64,000 bases of DNA from Myxococcales bacterium (GCA_016793465.1 JAEUJW010000079.1:1-64000); one strand, 5' to 3'; counted from the first letter of the stretch, positions 40,080 through 48,498 are shown. The notes: generated by a model not told the origin, from the sequence alone. Numbers and translations are program-made.

Positions 40080-40538
40080 TCAGTTGCTCTGGCAGTCGTT
40101 CAGCTTGGCCTCGACCCCGGGCTCGAACTCGTCGCAGTCCTCGAGCTCGTCGGCGAGCTGGCTGTAGCAGTCGAGGCGGGTGCCGTCCTCGTTGCACTGG
40201 GCGGCGCCCAGGCAGCCGGTGGCCTCGCGGAAGGCGGCGGCGCGGCAGTTGAGGGTGCCGGTGTAGTCGGTGGCCTCGTCCTGGAAGACGCCGCGCACGC
40301 AGCCGATCTCGGCGTTGTTGGCGGGCAGCTCCTCGAGGCAGGCCTCGTCGGAGGTGTAGATGCCGAGCGCGATCAGCGGGTTGTTGTAGTCGCAGCGGCA
40401 CACGCCCTTGGCGTAGGCGTCGGCGCCCGAGATGTAGTTGTCGACGGCGTCGCCTTCGGGGTCGCTCTGGCAGGCGCCGAGGAGGCCGGCCAGGGTGAGC
40501 GCGAGGGCGAAGGGGGCTGTGCGTGTGATGCAGCGCAT
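40080..40538 (-). CDS. Cysteine-rich lipoprotein of unknown function
   Basis: 152 aa. Lipobox 'LAGLLGAC' at about residue 23. The mature part carries ten further cysteines spread evenly (for example 'GVCRCDYNN', 'LNCRAAA', 'TGCLGAAQC', 'LEDCDE', 'NDCQSN'), consistent with several disulphides. Leu/Ala-rich helices between them. It sits 17 nt upstream of deoC and may be cotranscribed. Family not recognised. Confidence 0.7.
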   Translation of the reverse strand: MRCITRTAPFALALTLAGLLGACQSDPEGDAVDNYISGADAYAKGVCRCDYNNPLIALGIYTSDEACLEELPANNAEIGCVRGVFQDEATDYTGTLNCRAAAFREATGCLGAAQCNEDGTRLDCYSQLADELEDCDEFEPGVEAKLNDCQSN

Positions 40539-40624
40539 GGCGTCGGGCGGAGGGTATCAGCGGCGCGCGGGCGCGACAATCTGGTCTGTCCCCGCGGGCG
40601 GACCTGGGGCACCATCGCGGTGCC

Positions 40625-41041
40625 GTGGTGCTCGCCTGGTTCAACGCCTTCCTGTTCACCCAGGTGCTGGAGGTGCCGATCTACTACGCGATCCTCGGGC
40701 GGCGCGCAGACCCGCGCGGGGTCCTGCTGGCGCCCGAGTCGTGGCGCTGGCGGCTCGGGTTCGCGTTCCTGCTGTCGATGGCGACCCACCCTTACGTGTG
40801 GTTCGTGATCCCCAGCCTGTTCTACGGGCAGGTGTGGGACCGGGTGACGTACGCGGCGCCGTGGCTCGAGGCGTGGCGCTACACCGCCTACTTCGTGGTG
40901 GCGGAGAGCTTCGCGGTGGTGGCGGAGGCGCTGCTGCTGCGGGCGCTGCGGGTGCCGCGGGCGCTCCTGTGGGCGCTGGTGGCCAACATGACGAGCGCGC
41001 TCACGGGGCTGGGTCTGCGGGCGCTGGTCGGCTGGCCGTGA
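40625..41041 (+). CDS. Small polytopic membrane protein, unknown
   Basis: 138 aa with four likely membrane helices ('FNAFLFTQVLEVPIYYAIL', 'LGFAFLLSMATHPYVWFVIP', 'YTAYFVVAESFAVVAEALL', 'LLWALVANMTSALTGLGLR'). GTG start. Conserved-looking polar residues inside helices (Glu16, His in helix 2, Glu in helix 3) could matter for function. Divergent from the lipoprotein gene. I do not recognise it. Confidence 0.6.
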   Translation: MVLAWFNAFLFTQVLEVPIYYAILGRRADPRGVLLAPESWRWRLGFAFLLSMATHPYVWFVIPSLFYGQVWDRVTYAAPWLEAWRYTAYFVVAESFAVVAEALLLRALRVPRALLWALVANMTSALTGLGLRALVGWP

Positions 41042-41092
41042 GGCCCGGCGCGCGTTCACGGGTGATGACAGGAGGCCCCGGCATCGCCGAAG

Positions 41093-41548
41093 ATGGCGAC
41101 CTCCGGCGTGCGTGACGAATGGACGGTGGGCGCGGAGTTCAACGCGCCTGATGTGGAGGTCGACGGCAGCGAGCTGGCGGCGTACCGGCTCGCGCGGATG
41201 TCGGCGCGGCTGGTCCAGCACCTGCCGCCCGGCGCGGGCTTCGACCCGACGTCGGTGTGGCACACGCTGGCGGCGTGGGCCCCGATCGACTTCGTGATCG
41301 GGCGGGCGTTGACGGCGCTGGGCCAGGCGCCGCAGCTCCGCGGGCTGGGCTTCGACGTGCGGGCGATCCGCGGGGTCCAGGCGTTCGTCGCGCTCGAGAC
41401 GTCATGCACGCTCGGCACGGCGGTGCGGGTGCTGCACAGCGAGCCGGCGCGCGACGGGTCGGTCGAGGCGAGCCTCGACGTCACGCTGTCGTACAAGCGA
41501 GGGCTGGTGGCCCGCTTCTCGGTCGACCTGCGCCTGCGCGCGGCGTGA
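41093..41548 (+). CDS. Hypothetical cytosolic protein
   Basis: 151 aa, no signal or membrane segment. Mixed helix/strand pattern with 'LARMSARLVQHLPPGAGFDP' and a strand-rich end ('ASLDVTLSYKRGLVARFSVD'). It resembles in shape the short DUF2378-type proteins of myxobacteria, but I see no decisive motif. Follows the membrane protein gene by 51 nt. Confidence 0.55.
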   Translation: MATSGVRDEWTVGAEFNAPDVEVDGSELAAYRLARMSARLVQHLPPGAGFDPTSVWHTLAAWAPIDFVIGRALTALGQAPQLRGLGFDVRAIRGVQAFVALETSCTLGTAVRVLHSEPARDGSVEASLDVTLSYKRGLVARFSVDLRLRAA

Positions 41549-41629
41549 GCGAGAGCAGAGAGGTGACGCGGCGGCCCGTGGACCCTGCGGGTCCGCGGAC
41601 CACCGCGTCGAAATTGATTAATTAATAGA
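41549..41629. other. A/T-rich islet downstream of argS
   Basis: Between the hypothetical gene and argS lies AAATT-G-ATTAATTAATA-G-ATTA (41611-41632), which includes an exact TTAATTAA. It follows the argS TAA on the minus strand without any hairpin. Confidence 0.5.
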
Positions 41630-43417
41630 TTACATGCGGCGGGGGGCCGGGATGCCCAGCAGGGCCATGGCGTGCTCCATCGCTTTTGCGACGGCGGTGA
41701 CGAGCAAGAGGCGGGACTGCAGCAGGTCGCCCTCCTGGTCCTTGACGCGGCAGGTCTGCACGAAGGTGTTGAAGCTCTGGGCCAGGTCGAACAGGTAGGC
41801 GCAGACGAGGCTCGGGCGCAGCTGCTGGGCGGCGGTGTGGAGGGCCGCGGGCAGGCGGTCGAGGGCGAGCACGAGGGCGCGCTCGCTGGGCTCGGCGAGG
41901 GCGGCGAGCGCGGAGGGGTTGGCGGTGACGGCGTCGAGGTCGAGGGTCTTGTCGACCTCGGCGCACTTGAGAAGGATCGAGTTGGCGCGGGCGCAGGTGT
42001 ACTGCAGGTAGGGTCCGGTGTTGCCGGTGAGCTGCGTCCAGGCGGACATGTCGAACACGATCTTCTGGTTCACGTCGCGGGCGAGCATGCCGTACTTGAT
42101 CGCGGCGAGGGCGACCTGGTGGGCGGTGGCGACGCGCTCCTCCTCGGGCCACTCGGCGCCGATCTCGTCGATGTACTGCTGGCGGATGGTCGCGGTGATC
42201 TGCTCGCGCAGGCTGCGGAACAGGATCACGTTGCCCTTGCGCGTGGCCATCGGCCCGTCGGGCAGCTCGACCATCTCATAGGGGACGTGCTGGCAGCGCT
42301 CGGCTTGAGTGAAGCCCATGCGCTTGAGGGTCAGGAACACGTGCTTAAAGTGGTCAGACTGGCGGACGTCGACGACGTAGATCGAGCGGTCGACGCCGTA
42401 CTCCTCGAACTTGAGGCGGGCGAGGGCGAGGTCCTTGGTGCTGTAGAGGCTGGTGCCGTCGCGCTTGCGCAGCATGAAGAACGGCATGTGTTTAATTTCG
42501 GGGTTGACGATGCCGACGGCGCCCTCGGACTCGCTGAAGATTCCCTTCTGCAGGAACTCCTCGACGAGGCGCAGGCCGGGCTCGTCGACGTCGCTCTCGT
42601 AGAACAGGCGGTCGAAGCGGACGCCGGTCCAATTATAAATTTCGGCGAAGTCGTCGAGCGACCACTGGCGGGTCTCGGACCAGATCTTCGTGAGCTCGGG
42701 GTCGCGGGACTCGAGCTTGTGCAGGATCTCGGTGGTGCGGGCCCGGGCGGCGGCGAGGTTGCTGGCGGCCTCGGAGTCCGTCTTTGAATTTTCTTCCCAC
42801 TGCTCGAGCTGGTTGCTGGCGGCCGAATACAGCTCGCCGAGCCACTCGCCGCGGTGGAAGGCGGGCGGGGTGCGGTCTTCGAGGTGGTCGAGGTACCACC
42901 ACAGGCACTTGGCGATGTGGGCCCCGACGTCGCCGAGGTAGTTGGCGGCGACCACGGTGTCGCCGTCGTTGCGGAGCAGGCGGACGATCGCGTCGCCGAG
43001 GCAGAGGTTGCGCAGGTGGCCGACGTGGAAGGCCTTGTGCGTGTTCGGCTGCGAGTACTCGACCATGACCCGCGTGCCGGTCGCGTCGGGGCTGTGGAAG
43101 TCGCCGCGCGCGAGCGAGGGCAGCACGAGGGCGGCGGCCTGCTCGAGGTCGACGCGGAGGTTGACGTAGGGGCCGGCGGCGCTGGCGGCGGCGAACAGCG
43201 GGTGCTTCAGCGAGGCGGCGAGCTCGGCGGAGATCGCCGGAGGGGCCTTTTTGAGGGCTTTGGCGAGCTTGAAGCAGGGGAAGGCGAAGTCGCCGAGGGC
43301 CGGGTCGGGCGGGGCGGCGAGGGCGGCCTGGACGTCGGCGGGCGTGAGGCCGGCGGCCTCGGGGAGGGCCGGGTGCAGCGCGCGGGCGACGGCGGCGGCG
43401 AGCGAGAGGTCGTGCAT
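41630..43417 (-). CDS. argS: Arginyl-tRNA synthetase
   Basis: 595 aa class I synthetase that charges tRNA-Arg. The HIGH-type motif is 'HKAFHVGHLRN'; the KMSKS position reads 'ATRKGNV', as is common in ArgS. N-terminal Add-1 domain and C-terminal anticodon domain ('ALVLALDRLPAALHTAAQQL') are present. Start ATG at 43417 has TACCCT 9 nt upstream. Three A/T islets (42491-42498, 42631-42642, 42787-42792) encode Glu-Ile-Lys, Ile-Tyr-Asn and Asn-Ser with rare codons. Confidence 0.96.
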   Translation of the reverse strand: MHDLSLAAAVARALHPALPEAAGLTPADVQAALAAPPDPALGDFAFPCFKLAKALKKAPPAISAELAASLKHPLFAAASAAGPYVNLRVDLEQAAALVLPSLARGDFHSPDATGTRVMVEYSQPNTHKAFHVGHLRNLCLGDAIVRLLRNDGDTVVAANYLGDVGAHIAKCLWWYLDHLEDRTPPAFHRGEWLGELYSAASNQLEQWEENSKTDSEAASNLAAARARTTEILHKLESRDPELTKIWSETRQWSLDDFAEIYNWTGVRFDRLFYESDVDEPGLRLVEEFLQKGIFSESEGAVGIVNPEIKHMPFFMLRKRDGTSLYSTKDLALARLKFEEYGVDRSIYVVDVRQSDHFKHVFLTLKRMGFTQAERCQHVPYEMVELPDGPMATRKGNVILFRSLREQITATIRQQYIDEIGAEWPEEERVATAHQVALAAIKYGMLARDVNQKIVFDMSAWTQLTGNTGPYLQYTCARANSILLKCAEVDKTLDLDAVTANPSALAALAEPSERALVLALDRLPAALHTAAQQLRPSLVCAYLFDLAQSFNTFVQTCRVKDQEGDLLQSRLLLVTAVAKAMEHAMALLGIPAPRRM

Positions 43418-43467
43418 GGCGCGTGCAGGGTACACACGCGGGCGGCGGCGTGGTAGACCGCGAGGCG

Positions 43468-43611
43468 GTGAGCGACCTCTACGGACTCGTGGCGTTCGCG
43501 CTGCTCTGGCTGTGCCTGGGCGGGTTCTTCTTCGTGCTGTTCAGGATGCTGCTCGACGAGGCGCGGCGACGCAGGCGCGGCGATCGGGTCGACTGGGAGC
43601 ACGGGCTGTAA
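43468..43611 (+). CDS. 47-residue single-helix membrane protein
   Basis: 47 aa from a GTG at 43468, with TAGACC 8 nt upstream. One hydrophobic helix ('LVAFALLWLCLGGFFFVLF') then a basic tail ('DEARRRRRGDRVDWEHG'). The shape resembles CcmD or other small membrane subunits, but no cytochrome genes are nearby. Divergent from argS. Confidence 0.5.
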   Translation: MSDLYGLVAFALLWLCLGGFFFVLFRMLLDEARRRRRGDRVDWEHGL

Positions 43612-43682
43612 GCGGCGCGCGACGGGGCCGGCGGCGCAGGCGGTTGGTGGGCTGAGCGTCGATCCGGTGGACCCCGCCGCGA

Positions 43683-43772
43683 GTGTTCGGCACGCTCGCG
43701 GGGGACCTGGATGGCTCGTTCGAGGCTGTGCGCTGCGCGGAGCTCGACCGGGCGATCTTCGAGTGCGCCTGA
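43683..43772 (+). pseudogene. Possible gene fragment
   Basis: A 29-codon frame from a GTG with coding-like third positions, reading 'VFGTLAGDLDGSFEAVRCAE' and ending TGA. It has no promoter-like or ribosome-binding signal and is preceded by an in-frame stop. It could be the remnant of a larger gene. Confidence 0.2.
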
Positions 43773-43788
43773 TCAGGACGCGGGCTCG

Positions 43789-43805
43789 GGCCCGTCAGGC
43801 CCGGA
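43789..43805. terminator. Small hairpin before the SRPBCC gene end
   Basis: Perfect 6-bp stem CGGGCC/GGCCCG with loop CGTCA, just downstream of the minus-strand SRPBCC gene. No T-tract; weak. Confidence 0.3.
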
Positions 43806-43816
43806 GGGCCGTGGGG

Positions 43817-44323
43817 TCAGCCGGCCTTGCCGTCGGCGATCCATTTATTGATAAAGGCGGCGCCGGCGGTCCAGCCGTCGATCATGGCCTTCTCCATGTT
43901 GCCCTCGATGAGGCCGCCGACGCCGAAGATCTTGGCCTCGATCTCCGACTCGGCGATGCGGCGGATCTTGTTGTCGCCGATCTTCTCGAGGCGCAGGGTG
44001 CCCTCGTTGCGGACCTTGTCGCCGAAGGTGCTGATCTGGATCTTCCAGTGCCACTTCTGGGCGGCCTTGTCGAGGCGGCCCTCCTCCGTGTAGGCGAAGC
44101 CGGAGCCCATGATCTTTTTGATCGGGCCGGGCAGGTCGATCTTCGGCTGGCCGGTGGTGGTCCGGCGGATCTCGCGGTCGTTCTCCTCGAACTTGAGGAC
44201 CTTGTAATTCTCGATCTTCATGGCGTGGCCGAGCAGGGCCTCATTAAAGACCGGGTCGAACTGCAGCTTCCAGAACACCTCGGGGGAGCAGTTGATCTCG
44301 TGGACGAGCTTGACTTGCTTCAT
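43817..44323 (-). CDS. DUF2505 / SRPBCC-fold protein
   Basis: 168 aa with the shape of the START/SRPBCC lipid-binding superfamily, matching DUF2505: 'VKLVHEINCSPEVFWKLQFD' first strand and helix, central 'TFGDKVRNEGTLRLEKIGDN', and a long C-terminal helix 'GLIEGNMEKAMIDGWTAGAA'. Probably binds a hydrophobic ligand in the cytosol. The codons include A/T islets at 43843-43849 and 44243-44248. Divergent from the LysR gene with 52 nt between starts. Confidence 0.8.
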   Translation of the reverse strand: MKQVKLVHEINCSPEVFWKLQFDPVFNEALLGHAMKIENYKVLKFEENDREIRRTTTGQPKIDLPGPIKKIMGSGFAYTEEGRLDKAAQKWHWKIQISTFGDKVRNEGTLRLEKIGDNKIRRIAESEIEAKIFGVGGLIEGNMEKAMIDGWTAGAAFINKWIADGKAG

Positions 44324-44375
44324 GGCGGCCGGGCGAGGGTAGCCGGGTTTCGCCGGGCGCGATATACCGGGGACC

Positions 44376-45269
44376 GTGGACCTGCCCGCGCTCGACAGCC
44401 TGCGCTGCTTCGTGGCCGCCGCGGAGCGCCTCAACTTCCGGGCCGCGGCCGGGCAGGTGGCCCTGACGCCGGCGGCCCTCAGCCAGCGGATCCGCCAGCT
44501 CGAGGACCAGCTGGGGGCGCCGCTGTTTCGCCGGACCACGCGGTCGGTGCAGCTCACGCAGGCGGGGCTCGGGCTGCTGCCGCGGGCCCGCGCGTGCCTG
44601 GCCGAGGCGGCGGCGTGCCTGCAGGCGGCCCGCGGCGAGGACCTGCCGCCGGCCGAGCTGACCCTGGGCACGCGGTTCGAGCTGGGGATGTCGTGGATCG
44701 TGCCGATGCTGCCGAGGGTCGCCGCGGCCCTGCCGCAGGTGGCGCTGCACCTGTACTTCGGGTCAGGTTCGGAGATCGTCGAGCGGCTGCGGGCGGGGCT
44801 GTGCGACTGCGCGGTGACGTCGGCGAACATCCACGACGTGCGGGTGGCCGAGGCGCGGCTGCACGAGGAGCGCTACGCGTTCGTGGGCTCGCCGAGGCTG
44901 CTGCGGCGGGTGGCGTTCGCGCGGGCGGAGGACGCGGGGCGGCACACGCTGCTCGACATCGACGCCGGGCTGCCGCTGCTGCGCTACTTCAGCGAGGCCG
45001 AGGGGGCGCCGGCGCTGCCGCGGTTCGCCAGCTACCGCTGGCTGGGGCTGGGGGCGGCGGTCAAGGCGATGGTGCTGGCGGGCGAGGGCGTGGCGGTGCT
45101 GCCGGCGTACATGATCGAGGAGGAGCTGCGGCGCGGCAAGCTGCGCCGCGTGCTGCCGCAGGTGACGCTGCGGACCGACTATTTTCGCCTGATCTTCCGC
45201 GCGGACGACCCGCGCGGGGGGATCTTGCACGCGCTCGCGGCGGTGCTGGCGAGCGAGCCGATCCGCTGA
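44376..45269 (+). CDS. LysR-family transcriptional regulator
   Basis: 297 aa. N-terminal winged helix-turn-helix: 'LRCFVAAAERLNFRAAAGQV' and 'LTPAALSQRIRQLEDQLGAP'. The C-terminal periplasmic-binding-like domain ('TLGTRFELGMSWIVPMLPRV') binds the co-inducer. GTG start with TATACC 7 nt upstream. LysR regulators usually control a divergent neighbour, here the DUF2505 gene. The stop codon lies in the first unit of a tandem array. Confidence 0.93.
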   Translation: MDLPALDSLRCFVAAAERLNFRAAAGQVALTPAALSQRIRQLEDQLGAPLFRRTTRSVQLTQAGLGLLPRARACLAEAAACLQAARGEDLPPAELTLGTRFELGMSWIVPMLPRVAAALPQVALHLYFGSGSEIVERLRAGLCDCAVTSANIHDVRVAEARLHEERYAFVGSPRLLRRVAFARAEDAGRHTLLDIDAGLPLLRYFSEAEGAPALPRFASYRWLGLGAAVKAMVLAGEGVAVLPAYMIEEELRRGKLRRVLPQVTLRTDYFRLIFRADDPRGGILHALAAVLASEPIR

Positions 45270-45440
45270 CGCGGGGCATGAGCCGCGCGCGGTCGACCCG
45301 CGGACGCGGGGCATGAGCTCCGCGCGGATGAGCCGTTGACGCGGGGCATGAGCTCCGCGCGGACGACCCGCGGACGCGGGGCATGAGCTCCGCGCGGATG
45401 AGCCGTTGACGCGGGGCATGAGCTGCGTGCGGATGAGCCG
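45268..45440 (+). repeat. 35-bp tandem repeats directly after the LysR stop
   Basis: Five units begin at 45268, 45303, 45338, 45373 and 45408, each starting GACGCGGGGCATGAGC. Units alternate between two endings (GGATGAGCCGTT and GGACGACCCGCG), giving a 70-bp higher-order period. The first unit overlaps the TGA of lysR. There is no spacer diversity, so this is not a CRISPR array. Confidence 0.85.
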
Positions 45441-45476
45441 CGTCGGCGTGCGCTCGTGGGGCGTGACCGCTGCGAG

Positions 45477-46250
45477 TCACGCGAGGTGACGCGCGGCCTG
45501 CCAGGCGCCGACGCCGTCGAGGCCGTGGGCCCGCAGGCCGGGCACGATGACCTGCTCGACGGTGGCGAAGAACAGCGCGCGGGCGGCGTTGCCGTCGCAC
45601 ACGCCGACGGCCTCGGCCGCGGGGGACGGCGAGGGGCGAGCGGGCAGGTGGGCGAGCTCGTGCTCGACGAGGTGGCCGAAGGCGAGGACCAGCCAGTCGC
45701 CGAGGCGCTCGCGCAGCTCGAGGTCGAAGCGCGGGGCGAGCTCGGCGAGCAGGCGCCAGCCGGTGCGCGCGTGCTGGACCTCGTCGGCGAGGATCTCCGC
45801 GAGCAGGGCGGCGAGCTCGGGCGGGCCGGCGCTGCGGCGCTCGGCGTCGATGAGGGCGACGGCGACGGTCTCGCTGAGGCACGAGATGCTGAGGATGTTG
45901 CGCACGGCGGCCTCGAGCGGGTCGGCGTCGGGGTGCTCAGGCACGGCGGGCAGCGGCGGCACCTCGGCGCGGGCGTCGCCGCCGAGGGCCTCGACGACGG
46001 CGGCGCAGAGGGCCCCGTGGCGGCGCTCCTCGGCGATCATGCGCTCGACGCGGCGGACCTCGCCGACGAGGCCGGCGCGGTCCAGCTGACCGGCGAGCGC
46101 GGAGAACACGCGCGAGGACACGTGCTCGTTGACCATGCGGCCGCGCCAGGTGGCGATCGCCGAGGCGCGGGACAGCGGGTCCAGGTCGAGGCGCGCGGGC
46201 AGGCGGAGGTCGACGGCGCGGGCCTCGCTGCGGAGGTCGAGCAGGGTCAT
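45477..46250 (-). CDS. Ferritin-like domain protein
   Basis: 257 aa, mostly helical. Carboxylate and His ligands typical of a di-iron four-helix bundle appear: 'EHVSSRVFSALAGQ', 'MIAEERRHGALC' (ExxxH), 'SETVAVALIDAE' and 'ADEVQHARTGW' (DExxH). Cytosolic. The start overlaps the end of the upstream lipoprotein gene by 4 nt, so they are one operon. It may store iron or act as an oxidase; the substrate is not visible. Confidence 0.8.
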   Translation of the reverse strand: MTLLDLRSEARAVDLRLPARLDLDPLSRASAIATWRGRMVNEHVSSRVFSALAGQLDRAGLVGEVRRVERMIAEERRHGALCAAVVEALGGDARAEVPPLPAVPEHPDADPLEAAVRNILSISCLSETVAVALIDAERRSAGPPELAALLAEILADEVQHARTGWRLLAELAPRFDLELRERLGDWLVLAFGHLVEHELAHLPARPSPSPAAEAVGVCDGNAARALFFATVEQVIVPGLRAHGLDGVGAWQAARHLA

Positions 46251-46837
46251 GCGGCCAGCCCCCGTCGCGCGGCGCGGGCGCGGGCGAGCAGGTCGCGGCC
46301 GACCGCCGGCGGCGCGGGCGGGCCCCACGGTGTGCACTGCGGGGCGGGCTCCCAGTTCTGGGCCTCGCAGCAGACCCAGTCGACCTCGAGGGTGCGCGGG
46401 TCGACGCAGTCGTCGAGGCCGCCGGTGCTGCCGGCGTCGCCGGTGGACCCGGAGCCGGAGGTGGTGAGGTCGCCGGTGTCGGTGCCGTCGGTGGCGCCGG
46501 TGGTGCCGGCGTCGGTGAGGAGGGTGCCGCCGGAGGTGGTGAGCTCGCCGGAGGACGCGCCGGAGGTCGAGCTGCCGGTGTCGTCGGCGCTCGAGGTGGT
46601 CGCGTGGCCGGAGCCGGAGGAGGTGGTGGAGGCGTGGCCGGTGGTGGGGTCCTGGCTGGTCGACGAGGAGCTGTCGGCGGGGCCCGGGCCGGTGTCGTCG
46701 TCGGCGGCGTCGCCGGGGTCGGCGGGGCCGCAGGCGACGGCGAGGGTGAGCAGGAGGCCGGCGCGCAGGTGCGGGCGTCCGACGACGCCGGCCGCGGCCG
46801 ACAGGGCTTTGCGTTGGTGAGGTGAGAGGCAGGTCAT
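46247..46837 (-). CDS. Lipoprotein with long Ser/Thr/Gly linker
   Basis: 196 aa. Lipobox 'LLTLAVAC' near residue 36, followed by about 110 residues rich in Ser, Thr, Gly and Asp, then a short Cys-containing domain ('LDDCVDPRTLEVDWVCCEAQ'). Such linkers are common in surface lipoproteins of this lineage. Coupled by ATGA overlap to the ferritin-like gene, an association worth noting because one product is secreted and the other cytosolic. Confidence 0.75.
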   Translation of the reverse strand: MTCLSPHQRKALSAAAGVVGRPHLRAGLLLTLAVACGPADPGDAADDDTGPGPADSSSSTSQDPTTGHASTTSSGSGHATTSSADDTGSSTSGASSGELTTSGGTLLTDAGTTGATDGTDTGDLTTSGSGSTGDAGSTGGLDDCVDPRTLEVDWVCCEAQNWEPAPQCTPWGPPAPPAVGRDLLARARAARRGLAA

Positions 46838-46845
46838 GGGCAAGC

Positions 46846-46867
46846 TCCATCGTCGAGGATGACGATG
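46846..46867 (-). promoter_or_regulatory. Inverted repeat in the leader of the lipoprotein-ferritin operon
   Basis: CCATCGTC-GAGGAT-GACGATGG, perfect 8-bp arms, ending 9 nt upstream of the lipoprotein start. Could be an operator or a leader hairpin. Confidence 0.4.
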
Positions 46868-46949
46868 GCGCGTGCGCGTGGGTAGCGATCTTTCCTGGTC
46901 GCGACTGTGTAGCTGCGCTGAACAATGCCGGCGCGGCGGCGGCCGGGGC

Positions 46950-47585
46950 TCACAGGCCGAGGCGGTGCGCGGTCGCGGGGTCGGCGACGGGGTAGGGGTG
47001 CTCCTCGGGGGTGAGGAGGTCGGTGTAGGGGGCGCGGGCGTTCGCTCGCTGGCTGGCGACGAGGGGCGTGATGTCCTCGACGTGCAGCAGCCACTCGTCG
47101 GCGAAGCGGCGCAGGGCGTCGCCGCGGAGGCCGAGCTGGATCGCACGCCGGGGCTCGGGGGCGCCGGAGGGGCCGTGGTCGGGGTCCCACTGCAGGCGCA
47201 CGTCGGAGCCGTGCACGGCCCGCTGCCAGGCGTCGCGGTCGGGGTAGCCGTCGCGGTCGTACGAGGAGGGCACGGCGCTCGCGAGGATCTCGTCGAAGCC
47301 GGCGCGGGCGATCCACAGGGCCAGCACGACCTCCTGACCCTCCTTGGAGGCCCAGCCGCAGCGGTACATCATCCACAGGAAGTTCGGCTTTATCCACGAC
47401 ATGCGCTCGCGCGACCAGCCGCCGCCGAAGCGGCCGTGGGCGGCGGTGTGGAGGCCGATCTGCGGGCGGTAGGCCTGGTAGACGACGACGCTGTCGGCGT
47501 CGGACTGGGCGAGGATCGTGCGGCCGGCGGCGGGCCAGCGGGCGCGTTGCTGGTGGTAGGGGGCGAGGCGGAGGCGGGTCGTCAT
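46950..47585 (-). CDS. DUF4291 protein
   Basis: 211 aa with the DUF4291 signature 'VVVYQAYRPQIG', 'RMSWIKPNFLWMMYRCGWAS' and 'KEGQEVVLALWI'. The family is widespread and biochemically undefined. Its ATG lies one base after the stop of the ADP-ribosylglycohydrolase gene (TGACATG), so the two are translated together; this link suggests a role in ADP-ribose or NAD chemistry, which is inference. Confidence 0.85.
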   Translation of the reverse strand: MTTRLRLAPYHQQRARWPAAGRTILAQSDADSVVVYQAYRPQIGLHTAAHGRFGGGWSRERMSWIKPNFLWMMYRCGWASKEGQEVVLALWIARAGFDEILASAVPSSYDRDGYPDRDAWQRAVHGSDVRLQWDPDHGPSGAPEPRRAIQLGLRGDALRRFADEWLLHVEDITPLVASQRANARAPYTDLLTPEEHPYPVADPATAHRLGL

Positions 47586-47586
47586 G

Positions 47587-48498
47587 TCAGTCGAGGCGCA
47601 GGGGCTCGCGGGCGGCGAGCCAGTCGGCGGGCAGCTTGTCGCAACCGAGGGCCATGGCGACCACGCCGCCGGCGATCGCGCAGGTGGTGTCGCGGTCGCC
47701 GAGGCCGGCGACGGTGGTCCACATGGCCTCGGCGAACGAGTCGAGGTGGAGCGAGGCGCACAGCAGGGCGAACGGGACGGTGTCGGCGGAGATGACGTTG
47801 TGGCCGGTGCCGAGGACCTCGGCGGCGGTGGTCAGCGAGGTGTTCTGCGCGCGCAGCCGGAGGGCGCGCTGGAGGCCGCCGCGGGTGTCGCCGTCGGGGG
47901 TGTGGGCGACGACGCCGGCGAGCAGGGCCTGTCCGTCGGGACAGGTGCGCATCCGCCAGGCGAGGGCGGCGGCGACGGCGACGGCGACGGCGCCGGCCTG
48001 GCCGTCGGGGTGGGCGTGGGTCGGCTCGCTGGCGGCGCGGGCCTCGAGGGCGACGCGCTCGAGGTCGTCGGCGAAGTAGGCGCCGAGCGGGGCGATGCGC
48101 ATGGCGGCGCCGTTGCCCATCGAGCCGGAGCCGCTGAACACGGCGGGGGAGACGACGCGCCAGTCGGCGCCGGAGGCGAGGGCGCGGAGGATGTGGTGGG
48201 CGGTGCCGCCGTAGCCGCGCCGGGGGTCGCGGGCGTAGCGGCGGGCGAACTCGGCGGCGAGCAGGTCGCGGTCGACGGCGCCGCAGCGCTCGAGGATCGC
48301 GGTGACGGCGACGGCCATCTCGGTGTCGTCGGTGGTGCCCCACGGCGCGGGCGGCAGCTGACGATCGGCGAGGCGGCGGGCGACGATGTCGACCGGGCCG
48401 AAGAACCGCTCGCCGAAGCCGTCGCCGAGCGAGACGCCGTCGAGGGCGAGGCGGGCGCGGGCCATGCGTTCGGCGTGGTCGGGCGGGAGGGTGTGCAT
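47587..48498 (-). CDS. ADP-ribosylglycohydrolase (DraG/ARH family)
   Basis: 303 aa. It removes ADP-ribose from proteins or related substrates. Metal-binding motifs are complete: 'GVSLGDGFGERF', 'TTDDTEMAVAV' (the TDDT motif) and 'GLGDRDTTCAIAGGVVAMAL' (the second DxDT). Cytosolic. The ATG at 48498 has TACCCT 9 nt upstream, like argS. It holds a CCTGTCC-GTCG-GGACAGG palindrome (47928-47945) in a frame unrelated to the other copies. Confidence 0.9.
   Translation of the reverse strand: MHTLPPDHAERMARARLALDGVSLGDGFGERFFGPVDIVARRLADRQLPPAPWGTTDDTEMAVAVTAILERCGAVDRDLLAAEFARRYARDPRRGYGGTAHHILRALASGADWRVVSPAVFSGSGSMGNGAAMRIAPLGAYFADDLERVALEARAASEPTHAHPDGQAGAVAVAVAAALAWRMRTCPDGQALLAGVVAHTPDGDTRGGLQRALRLRAQNTSLTTAAEVLGTGHNVISADTVPFALLCASLHLDSFAEAMWTTVAGLGDRDTTCAIAGGVVAMALGCDKLPADWLAAREPLRLD

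Noticed and set aside
41611..41632. Replication origin or IS target because of TTAATTAA
   Set aside because: No DnaA boxes, iterons, inverted terminal repeats or target duplications nearby; grouped with the other A/T islets.
45268..45440. CRISPR array
   Set aside because: The 35-bp units run head to tail with no unique spacers, and no cas genes are present.
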